Counted from the stretch's first letter, positions 39,012 to 47,836 are shown. The stretch: DNA of 64,000 nucleotides from an uncultured Bacteroidales bacterium (GCA_903901975.1 CAIUTB010000147.1:19471-83470); one strand, 5' to 3'. Numbers and translations: made by a program. The notes: generated by a model not told the origin, from the letters alone.

Positions 39012-39845
39012 ATGACCAAAAGTAAAACCATAAACATTGAAGACAAGGAAATACTGATTTATTCAAAGAATAATGAAGATTTTATTTCTCTTACTGATAT
39101 GGCTCACAGTCAGTTGGAAGATGTTGTAATTATCAAATGGCTGAGCTTAAAAAACACCATAGAATATATTGGCGAATGGGAAGCTATGTACAATCCCGAT
39201 TTTAATTATACCGAATTCGGTACAATTAAAAATGCTTCAGGTGGTAATAACTTTGTGTTATCTGTTAAGCAATGGATTGAGAAAACAAATGCTGTAGGGT
39301 TGACTGCCAAAGCCGGAAGGTATGGTGGAACGTATGCACACAAAGATATTGCATTTCATTTTGGGATGTGGATTAGTCCTAAATTCCAATTGCTACTTGT
39401 AAAAGAGTATCAACGCCTCAAAGACGATGAAAATGACCGTTTAAAATTAGAGTGGAGCTTTCAACGAACATTGTCGAAAGTGAATTACATTATACATACC
39501 GATGCAATTAAAGAAAACCTGATTCCGACTGAATTAACTCCGCAACAAATCAGTTATGTTTATGCCAATGAAGCAGATATGCTCAATATGGCTTTGTTTG
39601 GCAAAACTGCAATGCAATGGAGAACAGAGAACCCAACATTGAAAGGTAACATTAGAGATACAGCAAACATTGAACAATTGGTGGTACTATCCAATATGGA
39701 AAGTATGAATGCAGTACTAATTCACCAGGGCTTATCACAGTCGGATAGATTGAAAGAACTGAATAAAATGGCAATTATGCAAATGAAATCTCTTTTACAC
39801 AATACTGAAATTCAAAAACTAAAAGATAAACAGACAATAATTTAA
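39012..39845 (+). CDS. KilA-N domain protein
   Basis: A 277-residue protein. The N-terminal half has the KilA-N pattern: FISLTDMAHSQLEDVVIIKWL, then VLSVKQWIEKTNAVGLTAKAG, GGTYAHKDIAFHFGMWISPKFQLLLVKEYQRLK. KilA-N is a DNA-binding domain of phage and viral regulators. The C-terminal half (NEADMLNMALFGKTAMQWR...) is also seen in Bacteroidota KilA-N proteins. Its role on this island is unknown; regulation or antirepression are candidates. Confidence 0.85.
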   Translation: MTKSKTINIEDKEILIYSKNNEDFISLTDMAHSQLEDVVIIKWLSLKNTIEYIGEWEAMYNPDFNYTEFGTIKNASGGNNFVLSVKQWIEKTNAVGLTAKAGRYGGTYAHKDIAFHFGMWISPKFQLLLVKEYQRLKDDENDRLKLEWSFQRTLSKVNYIIHTDAIKENLIPTELTPQQISYVYANEADMLNMALFGKTAMQWRTENPTLKGNIRDTANIEQLVVLSNMESMNAVLIHQGLSQSDRLKELNKMAIMQMKSLLHNTEIQKLKDKQTII

Positions 39846-39873
39846 TTTTCAACATTTTATAAATAGCATTCTG
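39826..39873 (+). repeat. 48-bp direct repeat, copy 2 (KilA-N 3' end)
   Basis: ATAAACAGACAATAATTTAATTTTCAACATTTTATAAATAGCATTCTGC pairs with the copy at 38779. It covers the last codons and downstream flank of the KilA-N gene. Confidence 0.8.
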
Positions 39874-39883
39874 CTATTGTTCG

Positions 39884-40009
39884 CTTCACCGAAACCTAGG
39901 AAATTTCATTTAAGCGACACACAAAAGATTAATAAGCAAAATGCTCATGCCAACCGGCGTGGGCTTTTGAATTATCTTTGTGTGTAGGCTTCCTAGGGCC
40001 TCGGTGAAG
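39884..40009. repeat. 126-nt nested foldback element
   Basis: Three nested inverted repeats: outer CTTCACCGAAACCTAGGAA with TTCCTAGGGCCTCGGTGAAG; middle ACACACAAAAGATTAAT with ATTATCTTTGTGTGT; inner CAAAATGCTCATGC with GCGTGGGCTTTTG (pairs using G-U in the plus-strand RNA). Together they fold almost the whole segment into one long imperfect hairpin. It codes for no ORF. It could be a structured RNA or a small non-autonomous mobile element; the sequence alone does not decide. Confidence 0.75.
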
Positions 40010-40019
40010 GGTGATGATT

Positions 40020-40042
40020 TAGTCCACGCTTTTTTTGTGGAC
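40020..40042. repeat. Short hairpin downstream of the foldback
   Basis: TAGTCCACGCTTTTTTTGTGGACA: a 6-7 bp stem (GTCCAC/GTGGAC) with a T-rich loop, between the foldback and the leader ORF. Confidence 0.5.
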
Positions 40043-40082
40043 ATAATTTATCTGAATGATGGCTGATGCGTAAGCTGAAGCC

Positions 40083-40199
40083 ATGAATAACAATACCAAA
40101 CAACAGTCTAAAAACCACCTTAATGAGGGTTTCACTCCAAGTGAAGCCCTCATTTGCATGTATTTACCTATAACAAAATACAAAATATGCCAACATTAA
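40083..40199 (+). CDS. Possible leader ORF overlapping the mod start
   Basis: ATG 40083 opens 38 codons (MNNNTKQQSKNHLNEGFTPS...) ending at TAA 40197-40199, 13 bases past the likely mod start at 40187. A hairpin (ATGAGGGTTTCACT/AGTGAAGCCCTCAT, 40122-40153) lies inside it. The overlap with mod suggests translational coupling or a control leader, but the peptide matches nothing I know and may not be made. Confidence 0.3.
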   Translation: MNNNTKQQSKNHLNEGFTPSEALICMYLPITKYKICQH

Positions 40200-41950
40200 A
40201 CTGGATAGGTAAAGATAAGGTAGTAAACCATCATCACGATGTTCCGTTTCGGGTATTAGACCACAAATATGGGTTTAATGACGAAAAAGGAGAACAATCT
40301 GTTGAAGTCAAAAGTGGAAATAAAATTATTCATGGTGATAACTTAGAAGCTCTAAAAGCTTTACTACCCGAATATGAAGGACGTATTGATTGTATTTACA
40401 TTGATCCGCCATATAACACGGGAAAAGAGAAATGGGTGTATAATGACAATGTAAAAGATAAACGAATTGAGAAATGGTTGGGAGAAGTTGTTGGTGTTGA
40501 GGGTGAAGACTTTACCCGCCATGATAAGTGGCTGTGTATGATGTTTCCACGATTAAATTTATTATACAAACTTTTGAAAGATGACGGACTATTCTTTTGT
40601 TCAATTGATGATTACGAGCAAGGGAATCTAAAGCCAATGCTTGATATAATTTTCGGACATCAAAACTTCCTAAACAACATTATATGGCAGCGAGCCTACT
40701 CACCAATCAATACAAAAAAGAGATTTTCTGCAAACCATGATTTTGTGATGTGTTATGCGAAAAACAAATCACAAGTAAATCTACTGTTACCAAGAACAGA
40801 AGATGCAAATGACAGGTATTCAAATCCTGATAATGACCCAAGAGGTTTATGGACTTCTGGAGATTTATCAGTTGGTCCTGTTGTCGAAGAAAAAGTCTAT
40901 GAAATTATAACTCCTTCAGGAAGAAGTGTATGGCCACCAAATGGCTACTGTTGGAGATTAGATAAAGTCAGATTTGAAGTTTTTAAAAAAGACAATCGAA
41001 TTTGGTTTGGTGAGAACGGTGATATTGTTCCTCGTATAAAAAGATTCATCTCTGAGGTTAAAGATGGAATTACTCCAATGACCGTTTGGACATACTCGGA
41101 GGTTGGTCATACACAGGATGCCAAAAGAGAAATAAAAGAATTATTCCCGAATTCAAAACTTCCATTTGAAACCCCAAAGCCAACGAAACTAATGGAAAAG
41201 ATTCTTTCGTTAAAGAATAATCCAAACACCATTGTATTAGACTCTTATGCTGGTACTGGGTCAACTGCACATGCAGTTTTGAACTTAAATAAAAGGGATG
41301 GTGGTAATCGGAAATTTATACTTATTGAACTTGAAGATTATGCAGAAGATATTACCGCAAACAGAGTAAAGAAAGCAATACAAGGGTATGAATACATTGG
41401 AAATAAAAGGACAATACTTAAAAGCTATTCTGTAAACCTCACAAATCTGAAAAAATCGAAGAAAATAATTGAGGAATTTGAATTGTATAAATTGAATGAA
41501 AAGTATTCAAATGTAACGCTCGAATCTGACAATGGGAATATAGCTATTATTGGTGAAGAAAGTATTTCGGGAATGACGGAAGGAACAGGTGGTAGTTTCG
41601 ATTTTTACGAATTAGGAGCACCTATTTTCAACGAAGACCAAAACCTGAATGAAGAAGTTGGCGAGCAAAAAATACGGGAATATATCTACTATACAGAAAC
41701 CAAACAACATCTTGAAAAAGAACAAGTAGCGGAACAGAAATACTTGCTTGATAATTATAACAATACAGGCTATTATTTCTATTACGAAAAGGAAAAGTTC
41801 ACTACTTTAAGTGTTGATACTTTGAATATTGTAACGGAAATAGCAGAACAATACCTGATTTATGCCGACCATTGCTTGCTCGACAAGGATTATATGATGG
41901 CACGAAACATTATTTTCAAAAAAATACCACGAGACATAAAGCGATTCTAA
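40187..41950 (+). CDS. Type III restriction-modification methyltransferase (Mod)
   Basis: Adenine-specific DNA methyltransferase of the beta class. The catalytic motif IDPPYNTG is at about residue 73 and comes before the SAM motif DSYAGTGSTAHAVL near 350, as in type III Mod. The central target-recognition region is about 150-340. I choose ATG 40187 (MPTLNWIGKD), because the track's upstream MHVFTYNKIQ start runs through a hairpin. A product of 587 residues. The Res gene starts 2 bases after the stop, so the two are an operon. No simple repeat for phase variation was seen in the gene. Confidence 0.92.
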   Translation: MPTLNWIGKDKVVNHHHDVPFRVLDHKYGFNDEKGEQSVEVKSGNKIIHGDNLEALKALLPEYEGRIDCIYIDPPYNTGKEKWVYNDNVKDKRIEKWLGEVVGVEGEDFTRHDKWLCMMFPRLNLLYKLLKDDGLFFCSIDDYEQGNLKPMLDIIFGHQNFLNNIIWQRAYSPINTKKRFSANHDFVMCYAKNKSQVNLLLPRTEDANDRYSNPDNDPRGLWTSGDLSVGPVVEEKVYEIITPSGRSVWPPNGYCWRLDKVRFEVFKKDNRIWFGENGDIVPRIKRFISEVKDGITPMTVWTYSEVGHTQDAKREIKELFPNSKLPFETPKPTKLMEKILSLKNNPNTIVLDSYAGTGSTAHAVLNLNKRDGGNRKFILIELEDYAEDITANRVKKAIQGYEYIGNKRTILKSYSVNLTNLKKSKKIIEEFELYKLNEKYSNVTLESDNGNIAIIGEESISGMTEGTGGSFDFYELGAPIFNEDQNLNEEVGEQKIREYIYYTETKQHLEKEQVAEQKYLLDNYNNTGYYFYYEKEKFTTLSVDTLNIVTEIAEQYLIYADHCLLDKDYMMARNIIFKKIPRDIKRF

Positions 41951-41951
41951 T

Positions 41952-44603
41952 ATGGAAATGAAATCATATCAGCAGGGCGTAATAAACGATTTATCAGATT
42001 TTATTGCAGAACTGGAAAAGACAGAACAATTAAATGCTGCTTTCTCACGGTTTTGGGAAAGTAAAGGAATTGTTTTGCAAACATTGGAAGATAAACATTT
42101 AAAACCGTACGATAATTCGATTAAAGGTATACCGCGTGTTACAGTGAAAGTTCCTACTGCCGGAGGTAAAACGTTTATAGCATGTAATGCACTGAAGCCC
42201 ATTTTCGACAGTTTTCCTCCCGAAAATTTGAAAGTTGTTGTCTGGTTTGTACCTTCCGATACAATTCTGAAACAAACTTATAATAGACTTAACGACCCGA
42301 GTGATCCATATCGTCAGAAGATTGACAGTCATTTTGGAAGTGCAGTAAAAGTGTATAATAAAGAAAATTTGTTGTTTGGACAAGGATTTAATCCTGTGGA
42401 AGTGAAAGAACAACTCAGCATTTTGGTATTAAGTATTCAGTCATTTGTTGAAACCGTTCGACAAGGTGCACCACGTGCCTATCGCCAAAATGAAAACCTT
42501 GCGGAATTTCCCAAAACATTTCAATATCCACATAAATTGCTACCCGATATTGACGAAACAGCATTGATTCAAGTTATCTCACAATTAAATCCGGTAATAA
42601 TAATTGACGAAAGTCATAATTTTGAAGCTGATTTACGAATTGACTTGCTCAACAACATCAATCCGAGCTTTATTTTTGATTTAACTGCTACACCTCGTGA
42701 TAAAGGAAATATCATAAGTTTTGTAGATGCTATGAAGTTGAAAAAGGACAACATGGTTAAATTACCCATTATTGTTTACAACCAACCAGATACGAATGAA
42801 GTGATTACCAGTGCTATTCAACTTCAGAAAACACTTGAAGCGAGAGCAAAAATAGAAGAAGCAGAAGGTGGGAAATATATTCGTCCTATCGTGTTGTTTC
42901 AGGCACAACCTAAAAGTAATGATGACAATGTAACATTTGAAAAAATCAAAACCCAATTAGTTGAAATAGGTATTCCCGAACATCAAATAAAAATAAAAAC
43001 AGCACAAAAAGATGAAATTAAGAATATCAACTTAATGAGTCGTGATTGTGAAATTCGTTTTATCATTACAGTAAATGCACTGAAAGAAGGTTGGGACTGT
43101 CCTTTTGCATATATTTTGGCATCTTTGGCAAATAAAACCTCCTCTATTGATGTTGAACAAATTTTGGGTAGAATACTTCGTTTGCCATATGTCACAAAAC
43201 ACAAACAAGATTTATTAAATCTATCATACGTTTTTACTTCGTCTGCTAACTTTTTAGCTACTCTTGAACGTATTAAAGCCAGTTTGAACAATGAGGGCTT
43301 TAGTTCAAAGGATTTTAGATCAAAAAATAACTATGTAGAAGTTGAATCTACACCTATCTCACAACCATTAGGTAATCCAGATTTATTTAGTAACCCTGAA
43401 AATGGAACAGGATTAAATAACGAGCTCACAATAAATTCAGAAATTGAAATTAATGTTGAAACTATTAAGGAGTTAACTGAGCTGGAAAAATCACAAAATC
43501 AAACAGATGAATTGATTGATTTTGCAATTAATACAAACGAAACATATACGCAAACAATTGAAGAACTTGAAAAAGAAGAAAATTTAATACCATCTGAATT
43601 AATGGACAAAATAAAATCATATCCAATTGTAGAGTCGTTAAAAAACGAGGTAAAAGGAATAAAACTTCCATCCTTTCATAAAAAAGTCATTCAAACTTCA
43701 GTTTTTGAAACTGGTGGCACATATATTCCGTTGACAAAGAAATTATTGCTCGATGGTTTCAATTTGAGTATAGAAGACCATAAAATAGAGTTTACGAGAA
43801 CATCTTCGTTGATGTATGAAATTGATTTGGTTGAAGGACGTAAGGATGAATATGTACCTGAATATAGGAAAGTTGCCGATGGAGTAAAAGATGTTTTTGT
43901 TGAATATATAAGTACATTGTCACCCGAAGGAAAAATAAATCAATTAGCAAATCGTTTGGCTCAACAGGTTAGGAGTAACGATGAAATAGTGGAACCTCAG
44001 ATTATTGAATATATCAAAAAAACAATCGAAGGACTAAATAGTGAAAAAATAGCAGAAATATCAGGAGATATATATTTCTTCTCAAATCTTGTTAAATCAA
44101 AAATCCAGTCATTAACCGATAAATATGCAGAAAAACAATTTGAAACTTTACTTGCCAAAGGTACTGTTATTTGTAAGGAAACCTATGAGTTTCAAAAGAA
44201 AATCAGCCCAAACAAAACAGTGCAGGGGATTACTAAAAACTTGTATGTAGAAGAAGGCGAAATGAATGATTTCGAGAAAAAAGTAATTAATGAAGTGGCT
44301 AATTTGGATAGCGTGGTTTTTTGGCATCGTAATTTGGAAAGAGGAAAAGGATTTCAATTAAATGGATTTATAAATCATTATCCAGATTTCATTGTGAAAA
44401 TGAAAAATGGTATGATAATCTTAATTGAAACAAAAGGAGACCACTTAGATGGTTCGGATAGTTCACAAAAAATACGTCTTGGTAAAGAATGGGCTAATAA
44501 AGCAGGTGAAAACTATCGCTATTTTATGGTTTTTAATACTGCCAAATTAGATGGTGCAAAATCAATAGGTGAATTATTAGATATATTGAAAGTAATGAAA
44601 TAA
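41952..44603 (+). CDS. Type III restriction endonuclease subunit (Res)
   Basis: Superfamily 2 helicase plus nuclease; 883 residues. Walker A is VPTAGGKTF (about 68-75) and motif II is IIIDESHNF (about 215). Motif III reads FDLTATPRD and motif VI includes QILGRILRLP. The C-terminal PD-(D/E)xK site is YPDFIVKMKNGMIILIETKG (about 818-838). With Mod it should cut DNA carrying two inversely oriented unmethylated sites. All motifs are present, so the system looks intact. Confidence 0.93.
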   Translation: MEMKSYQQGVINDLSDFIAELEKTEQLNAAFSRFWESKGIVLQTLEDKHLKPYDNSIKGIPRVTVKVPTAGGKTFIACNALKPIFDSFPPENLKVVVWFVPSDTILKQTYNRLNDPSDPYRQKIDSHFGSAVKVYNKENLLFGQGFNPVEVKEQLSILVLSIQSFVETVRQGAPRAYRQNENLAEFPKTFQYPHKLLPDIDETALIQVISQLNPVIIIDESHNFEADLRIDLLNNINPSFIFDLTATPRDKGNIISFVDAMKLKKDNMVKLPIIVYNQPDTNEVITSAIQLQKTLEARAKIEEAEGGKYIRPIVLFQAQPKSNDDNVTFEKIKTQLVEIGIPEHQIKIKTAQKDEIKNINLMSRDCEIRFIITVNALKEGWDCPFAYILASLANKTSSIDVEQILGRILRLPYVTKHKQDLLNLSYVFTSSANFLATLERIKASLNNEGFSSKDFRSKNNYVEVESTPISQPLGNPDLFSNPENGTGLNNELTINSEIEINVETIKELTELEKSQNQTDELIDFAINTNETYTQTIEELEKEENLIPSELMDKIKSYPIVESLKNEVKGIKLPSFHKKVIQTSVFETGGTYIPLTKKLLLDGFNLSIEDHKIEFTRTSSLMYEIDLVEGRKDEYVPEYRKVADGVKDVFVEYISTLSPEGKINQLANRLAQQVRSNDEIVEPQIIEYIKKTIEGLNSEKIAEISGDIYFFSNLVKSKIQSLTDKYAEKQFETLLAKGTVICKETYEFQKKISPNKTVQGITKNLYVEEGEMNDFEKKVINEVANLDSVVFWHRNLERGKGFQLNGFINHYPDFIVKMKNGMIILIETKGDHLDGSDSSQKIRLGKEWANKAGENYRYFMVFNTAKLDGAKSIGELLDILKVMK

Positions 44604-44616
44604 GGATTTAAAAATA

Positions 44617-44648
44617 TTTGTTTGTATTCTTAATTTAATGTAGATTTG
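44617..44648 (+). promoter_or_regulatory. Promoter of the unknown-VWA-clamp-DUF932 module
   Basis: A -33-like TTTG (44617-44620), 20 bases, then TAGATTTG (44641-44648, TAnnTTTG) lie 41 bases upstream of ATG 44690. This suggests that the downstream genes are transcribed independently of the restriction system. Confidence 0.5.
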
Positions 44649-44689
44649 TTGCGGTATTTAAAAACAATGAGACTACAATCTAACCTACT

Positions 44690-45808
44690 ATGGATCAATC
44701 TTTATTCCCCGAATACAAACCGGTTGGTTTTACAAAGCCCTCAATGGTTTTGTATGTGGAAGACAGCTACAACCCTGAACTAAACGAATTCATTAATTCC
44801 AACTTCAAGCAAATTGTTGATACTTTTAATTCAAAAGATATTGACTTTTGTTACTTACCTTATTTGTTGCGTAACGAGAACTATCAGGCGGTTGTAAACT
44901 ATAATCGTCCTTACCTGCAACATGATTTATACAATGATTCTGTAGCAGAAGTTTATAGCAAAGTAAAACAACTTCTTGTTCAACCTTTTCAAGGGTCAGG
45001 GTTGGTATGGATAGAATCTGATAACAGTTCTTCAACACCTGCCATTGGCTTTCAACTCATTGAAGATAAATCATTGTTTGACCAGTTTAATTTGGCTGCT
45101 ACGGCTATTTATGAACTAAATGATGAAAAGGAGTTACGGGAATCAGATAACCAACCTTCATATAAACGCACACTCAGAGAGCCAAAGGCGAATTATAAAT
45201 TTGAAGATGAATTAGTTGAAGAAGAATCTAAACCATACGATAACGGTATCCGTTTTCATATTGTACGGGAAAATGATGCCGATGCTGAATTTGACGAACA
45301 AGCGTATAAATTAGCAGATGAAATTAGAGAAAAGATAAGACAATTAAAAGAATCCGGTTCATTAACTCTGATTGGTGATATCTTGGATGAAATACAAGGA
45401 GCAGCCAAAAAGCTCAGCACGGTTTTTATTACCAACGATTACCGTATTTTCTTGAAAGATTACGACATGAAAGAAGTCGTAATGTCGCCTTTACCGAAAA
45501 GTGTTTTTATCCTTTTCCTGCGTCACCCCGAAGGGATTTTATTCAAGCAACTTTCAAATTATCACGACGAATTACTTTCCATTTACCGGAATATTACCGT
45601 ACATGAAAACATAGATAGGGTTATGGAAAGTATTCGTGCCTTGACTGACCCATTGAACGACTCCATAAACGAAAAATGCTCCCGCATTCGGGCTGCATTC
45701 CTTGAAGTGATTGCTGAGAATTTAGCTCAACACTATTACGTTACCGGAAAGCGAGGCGAACCAAAAAAGATTATCTTAGATAGAAACTTCGTTGAATTTC
45801 AAAAATAA
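44690..45808 (+). CDS. Unknown protein (372 residues) next to the type III system
   Basis: I do not recognise the family. It is a soluble, acidic protein without signal or membrane segments. A middle section (RESDNQPSYKRTLREPKANY) looks disordered. The C-terminal part has a compact charged helical character (INEKCSRIRAAFLEVIAENL followed by KRGEPKKIIL). A segment HPEGILFKQLSNYHDELLSIYRNI is also striking. It has its own promoter-like sequence and is followed 97 bases later by the VWA gene. Its place between a restriction system and the VWA/DUF932 genes suggests an accessory or defence role, by inference only. Confidence 0.7.
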   Translation: MDQSLFPEYKPVGFTKPSMVLYVEDSYNPELNEFINSNFKQIVDTFNSKDIDFCYLPYLLRNENYQAVVNYNRPYLQHDLYNDSVAEVYSKVKQLLVQPFQGSGLVWIESDNSSSTPAIGFQLIEDKSLFDQFNLAATAIYELNDEKELRESDNQPSYKRTLREPKANYKFEDELVEEESKPYDNGIRFHIVRENDADAEFDEQAYKLADEIREKIRQLKESGSLTLIGDILDEIQGAAKKLSTVFITNDYRIFLKDYDMKEVVMSPLPKSVFILFLRHPEGILFKQLSNYHDELLSIYRNITVHENIDRVMESIRALTDPLNDSINEKCSRIRAAFLEVIAENLAQHYYVTGKRGEPKKIILDRNFVEFQK

Positions 45809-45868
45809 CTTTTCAAACTGAAATCTCTGCAACCCTTGTAAAAGTCCTAACCGCTTTTAAATACCACC

Positions 45869-45876
45869 TATTTTTG
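45869..45876 (+). promoter_or_regulatory. -7 box (TATTTTTG) before the VWA gene
   Basis: TATTTTTG fits TAnnTTTG, 29 bases upstream of ATG 45906. No -33 seen. Confidence 0.4.
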
Positions 45877-45905
45877 TGTCATTATTCATTTAAACCCACA
45901 AAAAT

Positions 45906-46547
45906 ATGGAAACTAAGCACTTAAAAATTGTTTTTATCATTGACGAAAGCGGCTCTATGCAAGGCAGCAACTCCGATGTAATTGGAGGATTCAATAGTTT
46001 TATCGAGAAACAGAAAACGGAGAACAAGGGAAAAATTACCGTTTCACTCTACAAGTTCAACAATTTGGTAACTCAGGTTATTAGCAATAAATCGGCAGCA
46101 AAAGTACGAAATCTCACTAATGAAGATTATACGCCAAGTGGCTTCACTGCTTTGTACGATGCCATTGGTCAGGCAATTCACGAAACGGACAAACAACTTT
46201 CCGCCAAGCTCGAAAAACAAAGGCCTGATAAAGTGATAGTAGTTATTATTACCGATGGTCAGGAAAACGCTTCAAAAGAATTTTCGGCTACAGCCATAAA
46301 ATCTTCTATCTCTACCCATGAAGAATTGTTACATTGGAGTTTTATTTTTCTGGGAAGTGGGTTGGATAACTTTCAGGATGCCGAAGCAATGGGCATTAAA
46401 AACAGAGCCAATGCTCCAGCTTGGAAATTGAAAAAGAATATCGATCATGTTGCGGAAAGTAGCATCATGTTTTGTATGTCACCCGAAACGGATGAAAAAG
46501 AAATAATTGAGAATTTAGTATCAGATTTGAACGACGATAAAAAATAA
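45906..46547 (+). CDS. VWA domain protein
   Basis: A single von Willebrand A domain of 213 residues, cytoplasmic. The metal-ion site residues are visible: DESGSMQGSN (DxSxS), a Thr in TPSGFTALYDAI, and Asp in VVIITDGQENASKE. Such small VWA proteins act as metal-dependent binding partners in many accessory systems. The partner here is unknown. It ends 5 bases before the next gene, so it is part of an operon with the clamp-like and DUF932 genes. Confidence 0.88.
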   Translation: METKHLKIVFIIDESGSMQGSNSDVIGGFNSFIEKQKTENKGKITVSLYKFNNLVTQVISNKSAAKVRNLTNEDYTPSGFTALYDAIGQAIHETDKQLSAKLEKQRPDKVIVVIITDGQENASKEFSATAIKSSISTHEELLHWSFIFLGSGLDNFQDAEAMGIKNRANAPAWKLKKNIDHVAESSIMFCMSPETDEKEIIENLVSDLNDDKK

Positions 46548-46552
46548 CAATT

Positions 46553-46867
46553 ATGGCAACAATAACGATAAGTCACGAAGAGTTGTTCAAATTATTGAAC
46601 ATGATGAAACCTTTTGTAAAGAAATACACCAAGAAAAAGGCAATGGGAATAATGCTTGAAGTTTCAATTGAAAAGGGAGCAATATCTATGTCAATTCCAA
46701 ATTGTAATATGAATTCCAAATGTGAGACCAAAGGATCAGGAAAATTTAGTATGCAATTTCAGTACTTTTATGAGGTAATTAAAGTCGCAAATGACAAAAT
46801 GGTTACTATTAGTACTGCTGAGAATAAAATCACAGTTGGTCAAACAAGTTTCAGAGTTCTAACCTAA
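46553..46867 (+). CDS. 104-residue protein resembling one sliding-clamp domain
   Basis: Unrecognised by name, but its pattern follows the first domain of the DNA polymerase III beta clamp: an initial strand and helix (ITISHEELFKLLNMMKPFVK), a 'KKKAMGIMLEVSIEKGAISM' segment where DnaN has TLPIL..LLL..G.L.L, a 'KFSMQFQYFYEVIKV' helix like VPAKKLLEIVK, and a closing strand (ENKITVGQTSFRV) like GKSRFSL. Only one of the three clamp domains is present. This is remote and by eye only. It overlaps neither neighbour and lies in the VWA-DUF932 operon. Confidence 0.55.
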   Translation: MATITISHEELFKLLNMMKPFVKKYTKKKAMGIMLEVSIEKGAISMSIPNCNMNSKCETKGSGKFSMQFQYFYEVIKVANDKMVTISTAENKITVGQTSFRVLT

Positions 46868-46879
46868 ATCAATACAATC

Positions 46880-47836
46880 ATGTCAAGAAACACAAATATC
46901 AGCGAAATCTTATTTCCGGTAGAATGTAAGCCGGTATATTTAGAAAATCAACGGAATCCTATTCACGGTTTCAAAGCTATTACTGCTGCAATCCCGGAGA
47001 AAGGAGAAGTTACATTTTCAGTGGTTTCAAATAACTACGAATTAATTTCCAATGCTGAAGCATTGGAAATGGGTAAAACTATTCATAAAAAACTATTTCC
47101 AGATGCAACTTCCAATAGTTTTGAAATTTTTAATATAATTTCACCTGATACCAAATCATTTTGTCAGATTGATATAATAGATAAAAACTATGCTTTAAAT
47201 ATCTGGGAGAAAGAAGTATATTTGCCTTTTATTCGTATTCAAAACAGCTATAACCGAACCCGAATGTTGAAATTTGATATTGGTTTTTGCAGGAAGTTAT
47301 GTGATAATGGAGTTATTTTTGAGCAAGGTACTGTTTCAGTCAATTTCAGACATACCAAAACCAGTTTCAAAGGAATGGATATAAATAAAATAGATGTAAG
47401 TCATTTAAAAAATCTGGAAGAAGACTTTATTAAAAAAGCGAATAAAAGCACAAAAATAAAAATACCAGGCAAATACTTCATTCCGCTTGCAGCTAAGGTG
47501 CTAAATCGTAATTTCAATCTTAAAGAAAAAAACGAACAAAAACGTCAAATAATTCTTGAAAAACTAAATGAATTTATCTTACAAATTGAATTGTATTCCG
47601 ACCGCTATATAAATACTGAGAATATGGGTGAAACGGCTTATGCTTTCTTTAATGTTATAACCGATTATGCAAGTAATAATGATAAACTACAGGCAAATGC
47701 AATTAATGGTTTACAGTCAAGTTGCGGTATTTGGTTGAATTTGATTGAATCAAAAGTATCTGAACCTAAATTTAGTTGGGAAATTGAAGTTAAAGATTAT
47801 CAATACTTGAATGACAGTAAAGAATTCAAACTATAA
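46880..47836 (+). CDS. DUF932-like protein
   Basis: A 318-residue protein of the DUF932 type found on phages, plasmids and integrative elements. Visible features are an N-terminal PVECKPVYLENQRNP strand, VVSNNYELISNAEALEMGK, a middle NSYNRTRMLKFDIGFCRKLCDNG and a basic helical C-terminus. The family's function is not established, though it accompanies mobile elements and sometimes defence genes. It ends the run that begins at 44690. Confidence 0.7.
   Translation: MSRNTNISEILFPVECKPVYLENQRNPIHGFKAITAAIPEKGEVTFSVVSNNYELISNAEALEMGKTIHKKLFPDATSNSFEIFNIISPDTKSFCQIDIIDKNYALNIWEKEVYLPFIRIQNSYNRTRMLKFDIGFCRKLCDNGVIFEQGTVSVNFRHTKTSFKGMDINKIDVSHLKNLEEDFIKKANKSTKIKIPGKYFIPLAAKVLNRNFNLKEKNEQKRQIILEKLNEFILQIELYSDRYINTENMGETAYAFFNVITDYASNNDKLQANAINGLQSSCGIWLNLIESKVSEPKFSWEIEVKDYQYLNDSKEFKL

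Noticed and set aside
39884-40009. Retron-type msr/msd RNA
   Set aside because: The foldback is suggestive, but no reverse transcriptase gene is in the window.
40187-41950. Phase-variable Mod gene
   Set aside because: I saw no long simple-sequence repeat inside or just upstream of the gene.
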